From assembly GCF_014192745.1 (NCBI RefSeq), contig NZ_JACHYJ010000010.1, positions 41,250 to 105,249 of the forward strand: 64,000 bases of DNA. The letters run 5' to 3'. A program made the position numbers and the translations under genes. The notes beneath the pieces were generated by a model. It was given only the letters and a program-made list of their open reading frames with translations. It was not told the origin of the DNA and did not search any database. Position 1 is the stretch's first letter. The number at the start of each line of letters is the position of its first letter. Below are positions 27,310 through 35,297 of the stretch, one piece after another. This DNA comes from Luteimonas sp. RC10. GTDB taxonomy: Bacteria; Pseudomonadota; Gammaproteobacteria; Xanthomonadales; Xanthomonadaceae.

Positions 27310-27708
27310 ATGACGATGAAGATTCCCCAGGGCGCGATGATCGTGGTGGCCAACGGGGGCGCGGCGCGCGTGTTCACCAACGTCGGCGAGGCTGGCACGC
27401 TAGCCTTGCGCCAGGAAGCGTTGCTCGAAGGCATGAACCTCGACGACGATGGCCCGGCCGGCGCGATGCCTGCAGAGTCGAGCGCATCGCAGCTCGACGA
27501 GGCCACATTCGCCAAGCAGCTGGCCCTGGGGCTCAACGAAGGCGCGCTGAAGAACAAGTTCACCGATCTGGTGCTGATCGCCGACCCGCACACGCTGGGA
27601 CGGGTGCGTCCGTTGCTGCACAAGGAGACCACCCAGCGCCTGGTCGCGGATCTGGCCAAGGACTACACCAACCTGCCGCTCGACGCGATCGAGCGTGCAT
27701 TGTCTTGA
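27310..27708 (+). CDS. Host-attachment-protein family (AtsE-like) small protein
   Basis: 132 residues. The start at 27310 follows GGAG; the frame is open eight codons further. The fold signature of this family is visible: an N-terminal strand with V-V-A-N-G-G-A-A-R-V-F, a central disordered acidic stretch, then F-A-K-Q-L-A, L-V-L-I-A-D-P-H-T-L-G and a C-terminal K-D-Y-T-N-L. Family members were named from plant-associated bacteria, but many carry a translational release-factor-like (eRF1/Rubrerythrin-domain-like) fold and their role is unclear. Followed after 16 bp by a thioredoxin-like gene, so probably co-transcribed. Confidence 0.78.
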   Translation: MTMKIPQGAMIVVANGGAARVFTNVGEAGTLALRQEALLEGMNLDDDGPAGAMPAESSASQLDEATFAKQLALGLNEGALKNKFTDLVLIADPHTLGRVRPLLHKETTQRLVADLAKDYTNLPLDAIERALS

Positions 27709-27724
27709 GCCGGAGCGGCTGATC

Positions 27725-28048
27725 ATGGCCTGGACCACCCGTTATTCCGCCGACGCGCCCACGCGCGACGACATCGATGCGACGACAGGCGTGCTCGCCC
27801 TCGAGTTCGGAACCAACTGGTGCGGCCACTGCCAGGCCGCGCAGCCACTGCTGCGCGCTGCGATCGAGCGGCGTCCGGATCTTGCCCACATCAAGGTCGA
27901 AGACGGCAAGGGCCGGCCGCTGGGCCGCAGCTTCGGCGTGAAACTGTGGCCGACCCTGGTCGTGCTGCGCAACGGCGTCGAGGTCGCGCGGGTCACCCGG
28001 CCCGATTCGGTTGAGGACGTGGAGGCTGCGCTCGCCGCATCCGACTGA
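27725..28048 (+). CDS. Thioredoxin-family protein
   Basis: 107 residues, one thioredoxin fold, no signal peptide, so cytoplasmic. The active site is W-C-G-H-C (Cys33, Cys36); the WCGHC form is less common in bacteria than WCGPC and gives a more oxidising disulfide in known proteins. The cis-Pro loop is K-L-W-P-T-L-V. The Met at 27725 gives the normal N-terminal length; the frame is open ten codons upstream. It sits 16 bp after the attachment-family gene. Confidence 0.9.
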   Translation: MAWTTRYSADAPTRDDIDATTGVLALEFGTNWCGHCQAAQPLLRAAIERRPDLAHIKVEDGKGRPLGRSFGVKLWPTLVVLRNGVEVARVTRPDSVEDVEAALAASD

Positions 28049-28057
28049 GTCGAGCGG

Positions 28058-28660
28058 TCAGCGTGGTGCCCGCTTGCGCGGCAGCGACCGGAACCGCGAG
28101 ACATGCGGATGGTCCGGCACGGCCCAGCGCCAGGGGCGGTCGGCGGCGCGACGGATGCCGATACGCGGCGTGGCGATGGGCGCATCAGGCGGCGGCGTAC
28201 CGTCGTCGCCGATCCACAGGCGAGCGCGGCGCGAGGTCAGGTCCAGCCCGCCATCCGCGCCCGAGACCCCGAAGGCCTGGGCCAGACGTCCCGGCCCTGA
28301 GGCGAGCAAGGTCGGGGCGGCGGTGCCGCGTGCGGCGGCCATCTGGGGCAGGCCGAGCAACGGCTCGGCCGCGCGCAGCAGCACGCCATGGCCGCAACGG
28401 TCGCCGCACACTGCGTTGATCGCCCAGTGGATGCCATAGATGAAGTACGCGTACAGATGGCCGGGCGGTCCGAACATCACTTGGTTACGTGGCGTGGGGC
28501 CACGGAACGAATGGGCCGCTTCATCCTCGGCGCCGCAGTAGGCCTCGACCTCGACGATGCGAGCCTGGCGGCCATCGCGGGCCACCAGGCACTTGTTGAG
28601 CAGGTCCGGGGCGACGCTGCGGGCGTCGCGCGCGTAGAACGATCGGGGCAGGGGACGCAT
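28058..28660 (-). CDS. 3-methyladenine DNA glycosylase (AAG/MPG family)
   Basis: 200-residue base-excision-repair enzyme that removes alkylated purines. Family landmarks: F-Y-A-R-D near the N-terminus, I-V-E-V-E-A-Y with the catalytic Glu, the [14 protein letters not shown] segment, and [13 protein letters not shown]. The start at 28660 gives the usual length; the open frame continues far upstream without homology. It is convergent with the thioredoxin gene (9-bp gap) and follows rnk by 49 bp. Confidence 0.92.
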   Translation of the reverse strand: MRPLPRSFYARDARSVAPDLLNKCLVARDGRQARIVEVEAYCGAEDEAAHSFRGPTPRNQVMFGPPGHLYAYFIYGIHWAINAVCGDRCGHGVLLRAAEPLLGLPQMAAARGTAAPTLLASGPGRLAQAFGVSGADGGLDLTSRRARLWIGDDGTPPPDAPIATPRIGIRRAADRPWRWAVPDHPHVSRFRSLPRKRAPR

Positions 28661-28709
28661 GGGGCGAGCTTGCCGCTGCCGGCATCGCCGGCGCGCGAAG
28701 CCGGGCCGG

Positions 28710-29135
28710 TCAGCCCTCGAACGGCTGCACGGAGGTGACGCGCAGGCGCAGGACGCCGCCGGGCGTCGGCCAGTCGATGCACTGTCCGATCGACAGGCCG
28801 AGCAGCGCGGCGCCGACCGGTGCGAGCACCGAGACGTGGCCCTTGGCGACATCGGCCTCCTGGGGATACACCAGGGTGAGGTGGCGCGGCGCACCGTCGG
28901 CGTCCTCGCACTCGACGACCGTGTGCATGCGCACGACATCGGGGGGCATGGCGTCGGGGGGCAGCACCTCGGCGCGGTCGAGCTCGCGCTGGAGCAGTTC
29001 GGCCGTCGGGTGGTTGCGCAGCGCGGGCGACTGCAGCATGGCTTCGAGCCGCGCCAGGTCGATGCTGGACACAGTGATCGCCGGCGTGGCGCCAGCATCG
29101 GACGGCGGCAGGCCGCTGCGGGGAAGCGTGGACAT
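28710..29135 (-). CDS. rnk: Nucleoside diphosphate kinase regulator Rnk (GreA/GreB C-terminal family)
   Basis: 141 residues from an ATG with GGAGA seven bases upstream; another ATG four codons earlier is possible. A short N-terminal helical hairpin ([17 protein letters not shown]) precedes the FKBP-like GreA/GreB C-terminal domain ([32 protein letters not shown]). Rnk binds RNA polymerase near the secondary channel but lacks the long coiled coil of Gre factors. Lies ahead of the glycosylase gene on the same strand. Confidence 0.88.
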   Translation of the reverse strand: MSTLPRSGLPPSDAGATPAITVSSIDLARLEAMLQSPALRNHPTAELLQRELDRAEVLPPDAMPPDVVRMHTVVECEDADGAPRHLTLVYPQEADVAKGHVSVLAPVGAALLGLSIGQCIDWPTPGGVLRLRVTSVQPFEG

Positions 29136-29401
29136 CAGGTTCTCCATCAAGAAGGGCCGGCAACGGGCGTGCCGGCAAGACACAGACGAAAGGCGACGCC
29201 CTCGCGTCGCCCCGGGGTCGATTGTGCCCCGCCGCGCGCGTGCTGGCGATCCCACCCCTGTCCCAGTGGGTGCACCGGTTGGCGTTCGTGCAGATAGTGC
29301 AGTCCATCGACGGGCTGCACACCGGGCCCTCATCGGGCGACATTCATGATGCGTTGTCGCCGGTCACCCCGGTCGTCGCTTCTCCTTGACTGAAGGCCGC
29401 C

Positions 29402-29689
29402 ATGACGCCGATCCGCTATCTGCTGCGCCACTGCGCGGCTTCGCTCGACTGGACCCTGCTCGACGCCGGCTCCGGACGGACGCTTTCGCACCACCCCACG
29501 CGCGATGCCGCGTTCCGGCAACTGGCGAGCGACGCCTCGGTGCTGCTGTGCGGCGCCATTGTGCGCATCCACAGCGTGGATGGCGGTTTTGAGGGCGAAC
29601 GCGTGGTCCCTGCGATTGCGCCGGCATCGCCGCTTCCCCGGCGCGAGCCCGACGCCTGTTGGCAGCCGCGGGCGCCTGCGATGGCGTGA
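29402..29689 (+). CDS. Small hypothetical protein
   Basis: 95 residues. GAAGG lies 6 bp before the ATG. The N-terminal ~65 residues form a plausible small alpha/beta domain (R-Y-L-L-R-H-C-A-A-S-L-D-W-T-L-L; A-I-V-R-I-H-S-V-D-G-G-F). The C-terminus is Pro/Arg-rich. No family recognised. The ribosome site and sensible domain make it likely real, but its GC-rich context allows chance frames. Confidence 0.5.
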   Translation: MTPIRYLLRHCAASLDWTLLDAGSGRTLSHHPTRDAAFRQLASDASVLLCGAIVRIHSVDGGFEGERVVPAIAPASPLPRREPDACWQPRAPAMA

Positions 29690-29724
29690 CGCGCCGTCGG
29701 CAGGCGGCTCGGCACAGGATCGCG

Positions 29725-29928
29725 TCAGGCCGGTCGCGGCGGATCCTGCGGGCGGGTGGGCGACGGTGGATCGCGCTGCGGCTGCGGGTCGCGTTCGGGA
29801 TCGCCCGGCGTCGGCACAGGCGGATCGATCGGCCGGTCGGGCATCGGGTCATGCATCGGATGCGGTGCCGAGCCGGGCACATCACCGTCGGGCATCGGGG
29901 CATCCTGCGGATCTGGCGTGCGCTGCAT
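29725..29928 (-). CDS. Short Pro/Asp-rich hypothetical protein
   Basis: 67 residues, almost entirely Pro, Asp, Met and Arg (M-P-D-G-D-V-P-G; P-I-D-P-P-V-P-T-P), so intrinsically disordered. GAGG lies 7 bp before the ATG at 29928; the frame opens further upstream but without the composition bias. Such short Pro-rich proteins occur widely in this bacterial family with no known role. Convergent with the gene at 29402. Confidence 0.5.
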   Translation of the reverse strand: MQRTPDPQDAPMPDGDVPGSAPHPMHDPMPDRPIDPPVPTPGDPERDPQPQRDPPSPTRPQDPPRPA

Positions 29929-30074
29929 GTCGTCATCCTCGTTGAAGAGCGCACGACCCTGGCCCGCGGCGCGGGGGCAGCACGTGAAGATCGGCGCGGT
30001 CGCTTCACGCGGCCATGGAGAGAATGCACGCATGTCCAGCCGACAACCCGCGCCGGTGGCGCCCGGTCCGAGCG

Positions 30075-30800
30075 ATGCGTAGGTTCGTACAGGCCTTTGG
30101 CGATGCGCCGTGGCCGCCGGCGCTGCCCGGCAACGTGGGCGAGACGTTGTCGGCCACCCCGCCGCGCTACAACATCGGCAAACGACGTCCGGCCGCGGTG
30201 ATCTTCGATCGCGGCGACGGTGCGGTCGTCGAGGACTTCGACTGGGGCCTGGTGCCGCGCTGGTCGGCGTTGCCCGAGACGCCCTACACCACGGTGACCG
30301 CGCGGCTGGCGCGGGCCCCGCGCAGCCGGATCTTCCGCCGGCCCTGGGAGACCCGGCGCTGCGTGGTGCCGATGAACGGCTACTACAAATGGGACCGCAG
30401 CGGCGAGACGCCGGTGCCGTACTTCATCCAGGCGCAGGACGGTGAGCCGTTGTTCGCTGCCGGGCTGTGGGACCACTGGGCCAAGGACACGCCCGAGCTG
30501 TATACGTTCGCGGTGCTGACCCATCCCAACCCGGCGATCCCGGCGCCGCTGGTGCCCGACGGTCCGGTGTTCATGCCTGCTGCGGCGATCGGCGACTGGC
30601 TGGCCGGCCCGCCCGCGGCGCTGCGCTTTCTGGAGACCATGCCGCAGCCATTGCTGGAGGCCTATCCGGTCTCGCGGCGCATCCGCAGCCCCGATGTCGA
30701 CGATTACACGCTGCTCGAGCCCGCGCCGCACGCGCGCCAGGACGACGAGACGGACGGCGACTGGCTGGCGCACGCCTTCGACGAAGAAGACGACGACTGA
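30075..30800 (+). CDS. SRAP (YedK/HMCES) family protein lacking the catalytic residues
   Basis: 241 residues with the SRAP scaffold: P-P-R-Y-N-I-G-K, F-D-W-G-L-V-P-R-W-S, R-C-V-V-P-M-N-G-Y-Y, L-F-A-A-G-L-W-D-H-W and a C-terminal Y-P-V-S-R-R-I. Canonical members begin M-C-G-R and use Cys2 to cross-link abasic sites. Here the start is M-R-R-F, so Cys2 is absent. The N-A-R-x-E motif is T75-A-R-L-A, the Glu of G-x-x-E-W is Lys105, and the His before the R-M-P loop is missing. The fold and perhaps DNA binding may remain, without cross-linking activity. The acidic tail (D-E-E-D-D-D) is unusual. An upstream in-frame ATG at 30015 is less likely. Confidence 0.85.
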   Translation: MRRFVQAFGDAPWPPALPGNVGETLSATPPRYNIGKRRPAAVIFDRGDGAVVEDFDWGLVPRWSALPETPYTTVTARLARAPRSRIFRRPWETRRCVVPMNGYYKWDRSGETPVPYFIQAQDGEPLFAAGLWDHWAKDTPELYTFAVLTHPNPAIPAPLVPDGPVFMPAAAIGDWLAGPPAALRFLETMPQPLLEAYPVSRRIRSPDVDDYTLLEPAPHARQDDETDGDWLAHAFDEEDDD

Positions 30801-30831
30801 CGCGCAGCCGCAGCGCCAGTGGCGGCGCGGA

Positions 30832-31311
30832 TCAGAAGCGCTTGCCGGTCACCGGGTCGCGACGCGGGTCGGGCACGGCGTGCATGCGCTCGAGCGTCTT
30901 CGCATCGGGCGCGCTGCGCTGGATGTCCCAGTCCTGGCCGCGGGGGTAGGCGCCGACGACGCAGAACGCCGCATCGGCCCGCACGCAGCAGTGGCCGGTG
31001 CCGACCGGCAGCAGCAGCGCATCGCCCGCGCCGACCTCGACGATCGTGCCGTCGGGGCCGCCGAGCATCAGCGTGGCGGTCCCGGCTGCCACGCCGAGTA
31101 CCTCGTGGGCGCTGGAATGGAAGTGGTGGTAGTCGTAGACCCCGCCGCGCCAGTCGGGCGGCCAGCCGTTGGCCGAGAAGCGGGCTTCGAAAGCCGCGGC
31201 GTCGAAGGGCGCATCGGTCGCCATGCGCAGGCCACGGTAGATCCGCACCGCAAGCCGGGGATTGTTCGGCATCCAGTCGTTGCGACTCAGGGTCAGGCGT
31301 TCCTCATGCAT
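30832..31311 (-). CDS. Cupin-domain protein
   Basis: 159 residues, one cupin barrel with no signal peptide. Motif 1 is Y-H-H-F-H-S-S-A-H-E-V-L-G-V (His and Glu metal ligands) and motif 2 is L-L-L-P-V-G-T-G-H-C-C-V. The N-terminal part (N-N-P-R-L-A-V-R-I-Y-R) resembles YjlB-type cupins, whose function is not known. The C-terminus ends D-P-V-T-G-K-R-F, a phrase common to this subgroup. It is 76 bp after apt on the same strand. Confidence 0.85.
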   Translation of the reverse strand: MHEERLTLSRNDWMPNNPRLAVRIYRGLRMATDAPFDAAAFEARFSANGWPPDWRGGVYDYHHFHSSAHEVLGVAAGTATLMLGGPDGTIVEVGAGDALLLPVGTGHCCVRADAAFCVVGAYPRGQDWDIQRSAPDAKTLERMHAVPDPRRDPVTGKRF

Positions 31312-31387
31312 GGGGCGGGGACAGCGGGTGGGGGCCCGCACCATAGGTCGATCCCCGTCGAAGCGCCGCGACGACGGCGTGCGCCCG

Positions 31388-31906
31388 TCACCCCGGCAAC
31401 GCGACGTGCAAGGGCACGGCGCTGTCCCAGCGCGCGCGCCCACCCAGCGCTGCCAGTTCGACCAGGACCGCAGCCCCGACGACCTCGGCGCCCTGCGCCC
31501 GCGCCAGGGCGTAGGCCGCACGCAGCGTGCCGCCGGTCGCCAGCACATCGTCGACCAGGACCACGCGCGCACCGGGAGGCAACGCGTCGGCATGCATCTC
31601 CAGCCGGTCCTGGCCGTATTCGAGCGCGTAATCGTGGTGCAGCACGCGCGCGGGCAGCTTGCCCGGCTTGCGCACCGGCACGAAGCCGGTGCCCAGCGCC
31701 TGCGCGAGCGCGGCGGCAAAGATGAAACCGCGCGATTCGATGCCCACGAACGCGGTCGGCGGCGTGTCGCGCCACGGCGCGGCCATCGCCTCGATCGCAG
31801 CGGCGAAGGCGGCACCCTCGGCCAGCACCGGGGTGATGTCCTTGAAGACGATGCCGGGCTTGGGGAAATCGGGGATCTCGCGGATCAGGGTCGACCAGTG
31901 CGGCAT
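31388..31906 (-). CDS. apt: Adenine phosphoribosyltransferase
   Basis: 172-residue cytoplasmic salvage enzyme making AMP from adenine and PRPP. The start at 31906 gives the standard length; an open frame continues 19 codons upstream. Conserved: [13 protein letters not shown] near the N-terminus, [16 protein letters not shown] and the PRPP loop [13 protein letters not shown]. Divergent from the lytic transglycosylase gene, so the 104-bp gap holds both promoters. Confidence 0.95.
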   Translation of the reverse strand: MPHWSTLIREIPDFPKPGIVFKDITPVLAEGAAFAAAIEAMAAPWRDTPPTAFVGIESRGFIFAAALAQALGTGFVPVRKPGKLPARVLHHDYALEYGQDRLEMHADALPPGARVVLVDDVLATGGTLRAAYALARAQGAEVVGAAVLVELAALGGRARWDSAVPLHVALPG

Positions 31907-32010
31907 CGAAGGGGGCTCGAGCAAGGGGCGGGGATGATCACCGCAATCGTGCCGCCGACACAATGTTCACCGCGCCGGGCGTATTGGCCGGGATTTCCTG
32001 CGGAGCGCGT

Positions 32011-32796
32011 ATGCCCGTCCCCGGTCCCTCACTTGCCGCCTGCGGCCTCGTCCTGGCCGCCATGTTGTGCGCCGCGCCTGCGCAGGCGCGCACGGTCTGG
32101 CGCTGCGTGCGCGACGGCACGGTGAGCCTGTCGACAGCGCCCGAGCCCGGATCGAAGTGCGAGGCCCGCCAGATCGCCGACGATGCGGTGCAGACGCCGA
32201 ACCTGTGGGGTGCGATGGGGGTGTTCAGCGGTGTGCTGTACGAGCGCGAGCAGGACGGGCAACGGGTCTACGGCACGCGTCGGTTGCCGGGCGCGCGCGA
32301 GTATCTGCGCTTCACTGCCCACACGCCACCGGGCGAGCCCGCGCACGAGGGCCTGGGCGCGGTGGGGGCGCCCAGGCTGCAGCCGCATTCGGCGGTGTTC
32401 GCGGCGGCTGCGAAGGCCTATGGCTTGGACGAGGCCTGGCTGCGCGCGATCGCGCATGCCGAGAGCGGCTTCGATGCCGACGCGGTGTCGCCCAAGGGCG
32501 CGCGCGGGGTGATGCAACTGATGCCGGACGTGATCGCGGACTATGGCGTTGTCGATCCGCACGCGCCCACCGAATCGATCCGCGCCGGCGCGCGGCATCT
32601 GCGTGCCTTGCTGCGCCGCTACGACGACGATCGCACGCTGGCGCTGGCCGCCTACAACGCCGGGATCGGCGCGGTGACGCGTTATGGCGGCGTGCCGCCT
32701 TACCCCGAGACGCAGGCCTACATCGCGAAAGTGCAGGCGCTGTACGTGCGCTATCGGGCGGCGATGGGCCGCCCGGTCGAGCGCCCGGCGCTCTGA
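32011..32796 (+). CDS. Lytic transglycosylase (SLT domain) with DUF4124-like N-terminus
   Basis: 261 residues from an ATG preceded by GGAG. Signal peptide to A-Q-A (~26). A DUF4124-like segment follows (V-W-R-C-V-R-D-G-T-V-S, Cys32 and Cys50), often found on periplasmic proteins of this family. The SLT domain begins near residue 125 (A-K-A-Y-G-L-D-E-A-W-L-R-A-I-A-H-A-E-S-G-F) with catalytic Glu151, then G-V-M-Q-L-M-P and A-L-A-A-Y-N-A-G. It cleaves peptidoglycan glycan strands in the periplasm. Confidence 0.9.
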   Translation: MPVPGPSLAACGLVLAAMLCAAPAQARTVWRCVRDGTVSLSTAPEPGSKCEARQIADDAVQTPNLWGAMGVFSGVLYEREQDGQRVYGTRRLPGAREYLRFTAHTPPGEPAHEGLGAVGAPRLQPHSAVFAAAAKAYGLDEAWLRAIAHAESGFDADAVSPKGARGVMQLMPDVIADYGVVDPHAPTESIRAGARHLRALLRRYDDDRTLALAAYNAGIGAVTRYGGVPPYPETQAYIAKVQALYVRYRAAMGRPVERPAL

Positions 32797-32803
32797 CCTG
32801 CCG

Positions 32804-32833
32804 CCCGCAGGCCGCGATTGTGCGGCCTGCGGG
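32804..32833. repeat. Perfect hairpin at convergent gene junction
   Basis: A 12-bp perfect stem (cccgcaggccgc / gcggcctgcggg) with loop gattgt lies between the convergent transglycosylase and aldose dehydrogenase genes. There is no T-tract on either side, so it is not a standard intrinsic terminator, though it could slow polymerase or protect 3' ends of both mRNAs. Confidence 0.6.
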
Positions 32834-32872
32834 CCGGTGACGGGCATCAGATTTGCGGCGACGCCGCCGCGC

Positions 32873-34057
32873 TCACCCTTCGCGCGGCGCCAGCCGGATC
32901 AGTCGGCCGTCCTTGCCATCCTCGATGACCCACAACGCGCCGTCGGGGCCTTGTTCAACGCCGCGGATGCGCGCGCGCATCGCAAAGCGTTCGGCCTCGC
33001 GCGCGCTGTCGCCGTCGATCTCAACGCGCACGAGCGTCTGGCCCGACAGGCCGCCGATGAAGGCGTTGCCGGTCCACGCCGGGAACAGCGTGCCCGAATA
33101 GAACATCAGGCTTGAGGGCGAAATCACCGGCGTCCAGGTGATCGCCGGCTTCTCGAACTCGGGGCGGGTGTCATGGTCGGGGATCGGCCGACCGTCGTAG
33201 TGGTTGCCGTTGGAGACGATCGGATAGCCGTAGTTCGCGCCGCGCTTGACCAGGTTCAGTTCGTCGCCGCCGGCCGGGCCCATCTCGCTGTTCCACAGCC
33301 GGCCCTGGGCATCGAAGGCGATGCCCAGCGGATTGCGATGGCCGAGCGACCAGACCTGCGCCGCGACGCCGCCCTGGTCGACGAACGGATTGTCGGCCGG
33401 CACGCGGCCGTCGTCCTCGAGCCGCAGGATCTTGCCCAGGTTGGAGGCCATGTCCTGCGAGGGATCGAACTTCTGCCGCTCGCCGGACGAGATCCACAGC
33501 TTGCCGTTCCCGTCGAACGCGAGGCGATGGCCGTAATGGCCGTTGCCCGAGACCTTGGGCACCTGGCGCCAGATCACCTCGACGTCTTCGAGCGTGCCGG
33601 CCTCGGCGTCCAGACGTCCGCGCGCCACCGCCGCGCCGCGGCCGCCATCGCCGTCTTCGGCATAGCTCAGGTAGATCAGGCCGTTCTGCGCGAACTGCGG
33701 GTGCGGCTCGACATCGCCCAGGCCGCCTTGGCCCGCGTACGCGACGTCCGGCACACCGGTGATCTCGCGCGCCTGCCCGTCGGGCAGCGTCACCAGCTTC
33801 AGCGTCCCGGCCTTCTCGGTCACCAGCAGGCGGCCATCGGGCAGGAAGGCCAGCGCCCACGGTTCGTCGAAGCTGGCAACCGCGGTACTCGCGAACGGCA
33901 GGCCCTCGATCGCGTCCGCGCCAACGGTGTCGCGCTCGGTCTGTTCGCCACTCGACGCTGGCGCTGACGTCGGTGCGGTGTTGGCGGCGGTGCCATCGCA
34001 GCCGATCGTCAACAACAGCGAGGCGGCGAGCGGGGCGAGCGCGAGCAGTCGTGGCAT
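32873..34057 (-). CDS. PQQ-dependent aldose sugar dehydrogenase (YliI/Asd family)
   Basis: 394 residues. GGAG precedes the ATG at 34057. A lipoprotein-type signal (L-L-L-T-I-G-C, Cys ~20) suggests membrane anchoring. A ~30-residue Thr/Ala/Ser linker leads to a six-bladed beta-propeller: [42 protein letters not shown] and G-A-N-Y-G-Y-P are the family's conserved blades. Family members oxidise aldose sugars with PQQ in the periplasm; no PQQ synthesis genes are in the window. Confidence 0.9.
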   Translation of the reverse strand: MPRLLALAPLAASLLLTIGCDGTAANTAPTSAPASSGEQTERDTVGADAIEGLPFASTAVASFDEPWALAFLPDGRLLVTEKAGTLKLVTLPDGQAREITGVPDVAYAGQGGLGDVEPHPQFAQNGLIYLSYAEDGDGGRGAAVARGRLDAEAGTLEDVEVIWRQVPKVSGNGHYGHRLAFDGNGKLWISSGERQKFDPSQDMASNLGKILRLEDDGRVPADNPFVDQGGVAAQVWSLGHRNPLGIAFDAQGRLWNSEMGPAGGDELNLVKRGANYGYPIVSNGNHYDGRPIPDHDTRPEFEKPAITWTPVISPSSLMFYSGTLFPAWTGNAFIGGLSGQTLVRVEIDGDSAREAERFAMRARIRGVEQGPDGALWVIEDGKDGRLIRLAPREG

Positions 34058-34434
34058 GCGGGTCTCCAGGAAACAATCGGGGAAAACCCGAGTGTGGCAT
34101 ACGTCCGCGTGCGGGCTGATAACGCGGCGAATCCGCTGTGGTTCGTAAATATTGTGTTTTTGTTCAGTCGGCGGCATCGCATTGCGATGTGTCTGAGTTC
34201 GGGCGGCGCCACACTGAAAGCCCATCGTGGCGGGGCTGGCGGTGCAGCGTTCACCATTCGGGAACATCGGTTTACCCGGCATCGCCGAGCGTGTGGTTAA
34301 GGGGCCGTAATCAGGTGGGATTCAGATGTCGGGGCGGTTCATTTCGGCGCAGGCAGGGTAGGGACCGTGCGGTATCCACTGACGAGGATGAAAGACCCCC
34401 GCGCCCACTTCCCCAAAGAAACGCAGGAGAGACC
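34058..34434. other. Divergent intergenic region with AT-rich island and palindrome
   Basis: 377 bp between the aldose dehydrogenase and EF-hand genes. It contains an AT-rich patch (34141-34163) and, just after it, a perfect palindrome 34175-34189 (catcgca t tgcgatg). The ~240 bp after that to the EF-hand start contain no gene and may be a long 5' leader. Palindrome next to AT-rich DNA suggests an operator beside a promoter. Confidence 0.5.
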
Positions 34435-34800
34435 ATGATGAAGAATGCTCGCAAGCCGCTGATCGCCGCCATTGCTCTGGGTGCCGCGATGGCCATGCCG
34501 ATGGCATTCGCGCAGGATCCGACCGCGGAGCAGGCGCCGCCGACCACTGAGGCGACCACGCAGGACTATGCGCAGGATGCGACGGCCGAGGCGCCGCAGG
34601 CGCAGCAGGGCCAGGTCACCTGGGCCGATCTGGACACCGACGGTGACGGCCGTCTGAGCCAGACCGAGGCCGCCGGCCTCGAGGGCCTGGCGCAGGTCTT
34701 CAGTGACGTCGATGCCGACGGCGATGGCTTCATCACGCCTGAGGAGTACCGCAACTACGTCAACGCCCAGACCTCGGGTGCGGGCGCCAGCGAGAACTGA
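34435..34800 (+). CDS. Secreted EF-hand (calmodulin-like) protein
   Basis: 121 residues after an AGGAG site. Signal peptide to A-F-A (~26), then a Pro/Thr/Gln/Ala-rich segment. Two canonical 12-residue calcium loops follow: Asp67-x-Asp69-x-Asp71-G-R-L-S-Q-T-Glu78 and Asp93-x-Asp95-x-Asp97-G-F-I-T-P-E-Glu104. All ligand positions are filled, so calcium binding in the periplasm is likely. Such small EF-hand proteins are frequent in this family; partner unknown. Ends in front of a strong terminator. Confidence 0.88.
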   Translation: MMKNARKPLIAAIALGAAMAMPMAFAQDPTAEQAPPTTEATTQDYAQDATAEAPQAQQGQVTWADLDTDGDGRLSQTEAAGLEGLAQVFSDVDADGDGFITPEEYRNYVNAQTSGAGASEN

Positions 34801-34812
34801 GTTACGCCCCTC

Positions 34813-34837
34813 GCAGGCCGCGGTATCCGCGGCCTGC
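34813..34837. repeat. Hairpin after the EF-hand gene
   Basis: 11-bp perfect stem (gcaggccgcgg / ccgcggcctgc, loop tat), 12 bp past the stop codon and 10 bp before the intrinsic terminator. It may act as a 3' mRNA-stabilising structure. Confidence 0.6.
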
Positions 34838-34847
34838 AGTCCAGACC

Positions 34848-34877
34848 AAAGCGGTCCCCTTCGGGACCGCTTTTTTC
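34848..34877 (+). terminator. Intrinsic terminator of the EF-hand gene
   Basis: Stem agcggtccc / gggaccgct with loop cttc, followed by a run of T residues. Ends the EF-hand transcript. Confidence 0.9.
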
Positions 34878-34895
34878 TGGCACGGGATCCTTATT

Positions 34896-34976
34896 CACTC
34901 GAAGTCGGGTTGCAAACGTTCCCAGCAGCGGACTGGCGGCCGGTGGCCGCGTCAGCGCGCCATGGGTGAGCCCGCT
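34896..34976 (+). repeat. 81-bp dispersed repeat, copy A
   Basis: Same length as copy B at 56731-56811. Blocks shared almost exactly are at the left end (c-a-c-t/c-c-g-a-a-g-t, g-g-g-t-t-g-c-a) and the right end (g-c-g-t-c, c-g-c-g-c-c-a, g-g-g-t-g-a-g-c-c-c-g-c-t); the middle has diverged. No protein is encoded. It lies just after the EF-hand terminator and leads into a hairpin-rich stretch. Confidence 0.7.
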
Positions 34977-35161
34977 CTGTTTGCGCGGCATGCCGCGCGA
35001 GCGGGCGAACGCCCGGCGTGCTACGCCGGGCCGGACCGATCCGCGAAGCGGAGCGGGCGCGCGCCCGAGGCAAGGCAGGGTGAGCATGGATGGCGTGCGC
35101 GGCACTGCGGCGCCTCCATGCGAAGGCCACGCGTGCTTCGCGTGGCCGGACCGCGAAGCGG
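34970..35161. other. Hairpin-rich non-coding cluster
   Basis: At least six inverted repeats are packed into 190 bp: a 7-bp outer stem 34970-34976/35000-35006 enclosing the 16-bp palindrome 34983-34998; a 9-bp stem 35011-35019/35023-35031; ccgcgaagcgg at 35041-35051 and again at 35151-35161; palindrome 35055-35066; and a 9-bp stem 35125-35133/35139-35147. No plausible gene is present, and the remaining sequence to 35297 must hold the promoter of the HAD gene. Confidence 0.6.
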
Positions 35162-35297
35162 CCTTGCCGAGGGAAGAGCGGCTTCCGGGCGGCAGGCCGC
35201 TGCCCATTCGAAGTAGAAACTCCTATCTCGCTTTCGCGAGTCGATCCCCTCAGCGATCTCCGCGACGAAGGGTGATGGCGGCCGGCATAATGCGCCG

